Assembly: GCA_000708835.1 (NCBI GenBank)
Contig: DF237289.1
Coordinates: 1 to 64,000, forward strand
Source of the DNA: Klebsormidium nitens
Taxonomy: Eukaryota; Streptophyta; Klebsormidiophyceae; Klebsormidiales; Klebsormidiaceae
Direction of reading: 5' to 3'
Length of the DNA stretch: 64,000 nucleotides
Part shown: positions 63,026-64,000 of the stretch, one piece after another
Numbering within the stretch: position 1 is the stretch's first letter
Layout: every line of letters starts with the position of its first letter
Program-made: the position numbers and the translations under genes
Notes under the pieces: model-generated
Told to the model about the DNA's origin: nothing
What the model saw: only the letters and a program-made list of their open reading frames with translations
Database searches by the model: none

Positions 63026-64000
63026 TCATCTATGAGGCTTGGACTTTCCTGTACCTATTGTCTTCAAAGACACGTGTCGCTCGGCGGCCGCTGCTTGCCT
63101 TGCGAGCACTCGTGCTGCGCGCAATTTAGGTCCGACTGCTGTCCGAGGCGGCCGCTCCCCGTAACGGACGCCTTTGGGGACGGGGGTTTGGGAGCGGCGC
63201 GCGCACTGGAAGAACCTGATTGTGGCTGCTGCTTCTGGTAACGTCGAGGGGGGACAGCAGTGTCGGACGTCCTGAAGAGGAAAAGCCAAAAACGTCAGCA
63301 GCAAGTGAGGCAGATAGAAAACATCCTGCCGCTCTGAGTGATCGTTTCTCCATACGAGGATACACACTTCGCAGGGTTGTATACGTAGAGGTAAGCTTTT
63401 GCATCGGGTGCCTGTAGTATATGTCAGGAGGGCCAAACTTCTATACATTGTCTTCCAGTCGAAGCTGAAAAGCCGGAGTCGCTCAGTTCCACCGGAATAC
63501 CAAAGTGCTGCCAGCAAGGTGCTAGCCTGCCTCACCTTCTCCGCGTCTTCGGCTCCTCGAACGGCCTGCTCTGGCCAGGGTTTGTGACCGGCGCGGGGGT
63601 ACAGATGACGAGTGCCCATCTCCAACCCGCGGATCGCCTCGACCTGCTCTTCTGGAGACGCGAGGGGGTCCTCGCGGGCCGGTGTAAAATGGGAAACGAC
63701 TGTGAATACCACAATCGCTTCGTAGCTCGTTCCATTCGCTGCTCGCATGTCGATGACCAGTTTACGGGCCGTTCCTGCATGTGCTACGAAGTGACGGGTG
63801 TTCAAGAGACGAGCGTTCCATCTGAAACGCATATCCTACCAGCGCGCTGCTGCTTTAGCTGAGCTGTTTGCGCGCGCAGTATTCAAAAAAATTCAGTCAG
63901 AGGCAGCAGTCCGTACCTCGGGAGGGCGGTGTCCCTCCCTCGAGGTCTCGTCCCGGCCCTGGTCGCTGCGCGGCCACTCGCTCGCCTTGAGGGAGACATC
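63026..64000 (-). CDS. Unrecognised protein, last three exons, runs off the window
   Basis: Exons on the minus strand: (64000)-63917, 63821-63536, 63271-63026. Junctions are CCCGAG|GTACGG, TTTCAG|A, GAGAAG|GTGAGG and CTTCAG|GAC; the phases (2, then 0) agree if the edge exon is read from the ATG at 63999 or from further upstream. The middle exon encodes NARLLNTRHFVAHAGTARK, TSYEAIVVFTVVSHF and an acidic Glu/Arg-rich stretch. The last exon is basic, rich in Arg, Ala and Pro, and ends TIGTGKSKPHR. I do not recognise the family, and another small exon between 63271 and 63536 cannot be excluded. The ATG so close to the edge may be the true start or just an internal Met. Confidence 0.45.

Overview
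The window looks like nuclear DNA of a photosynthetic, flagellated green alga. All supported genes are intron-rich, with short introns, GT-AG (a few GC-AG) boundaries and exons visibly richer in G+C than the introns. The gene set combines plastid-type enzymes (LL-diaminopimelate aminotransferase, a phytol/farnesol-kinase-type protein, a probable plastid membrane protein) with a complete axonemal outer-arm dynein heavy chain, which seed plants lack. A streptophyte alga such as Klebsormidium, or a core chlorophyte, would fit; the sequence alone does not decide. Gene models were built by hand from splice signals, reading-frame continuity and remembered family motifs, with no database search.

Layout: 0.9-3.0 kb, gamma-glutamyl hydrolase (+, 5 exons). 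4.2-7.3 kb, DapL (-, 5 exons), tail-to-tail with it. 8.1-31.6 kb, outer-arm dynein heavy chain (+, 37 exons, 4,530 aa), divergent from DapL. 32.9-35.1 kb, PDX2/PdxT, the glutaminase of pyridoxal-phosphate synthase (+, 6 exons). 36.2-37.7 kb, an unrecognised plastid-targeted single-span membrane protein (-, 3 exons), whose first intron carries a tandem duplication of about 260 bp. 37.8-40.6 kb, a gene-poor stretch with two tRNA-like (SINE-like) sequences and a decayed copy of two exons of the WD40 gene at 55 kb. 40.6-44.1 kb, a short-chain dehydrogenase (-, 4 exons). 46.2-46.8 kb, a truncated DUF92/TMEM19-like relic (+). 47.7-51 kb, a phytol/farnesol (VTE5/FOLK) kinase-type gene (-, at least 7 exons, 5' end unresolved). 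53.2-62.1 kb, a 13-exon gene (+) for a WD40 propeller fused to a very long coiled coil (1,575 aa). 63.0-64.0 kb, the last exons of an unrecognised gene (-) that runs to the window edge.

Most genes are housekeeping: folate polyglutamate turnover, lysine synthesis, vitamin B6 synthesis (DapL is itself PLP-dependent), prenol salvage, and ciliary motility. No operon-like logic links them. The less ordinary parts are the WD40/coiled-coil gene and its internal relic duplicate, the prenol-kinase gene lying tail-to-tail with a DUF92 relic, the unrecognised plastid protein, and several intronic tandem repeats.
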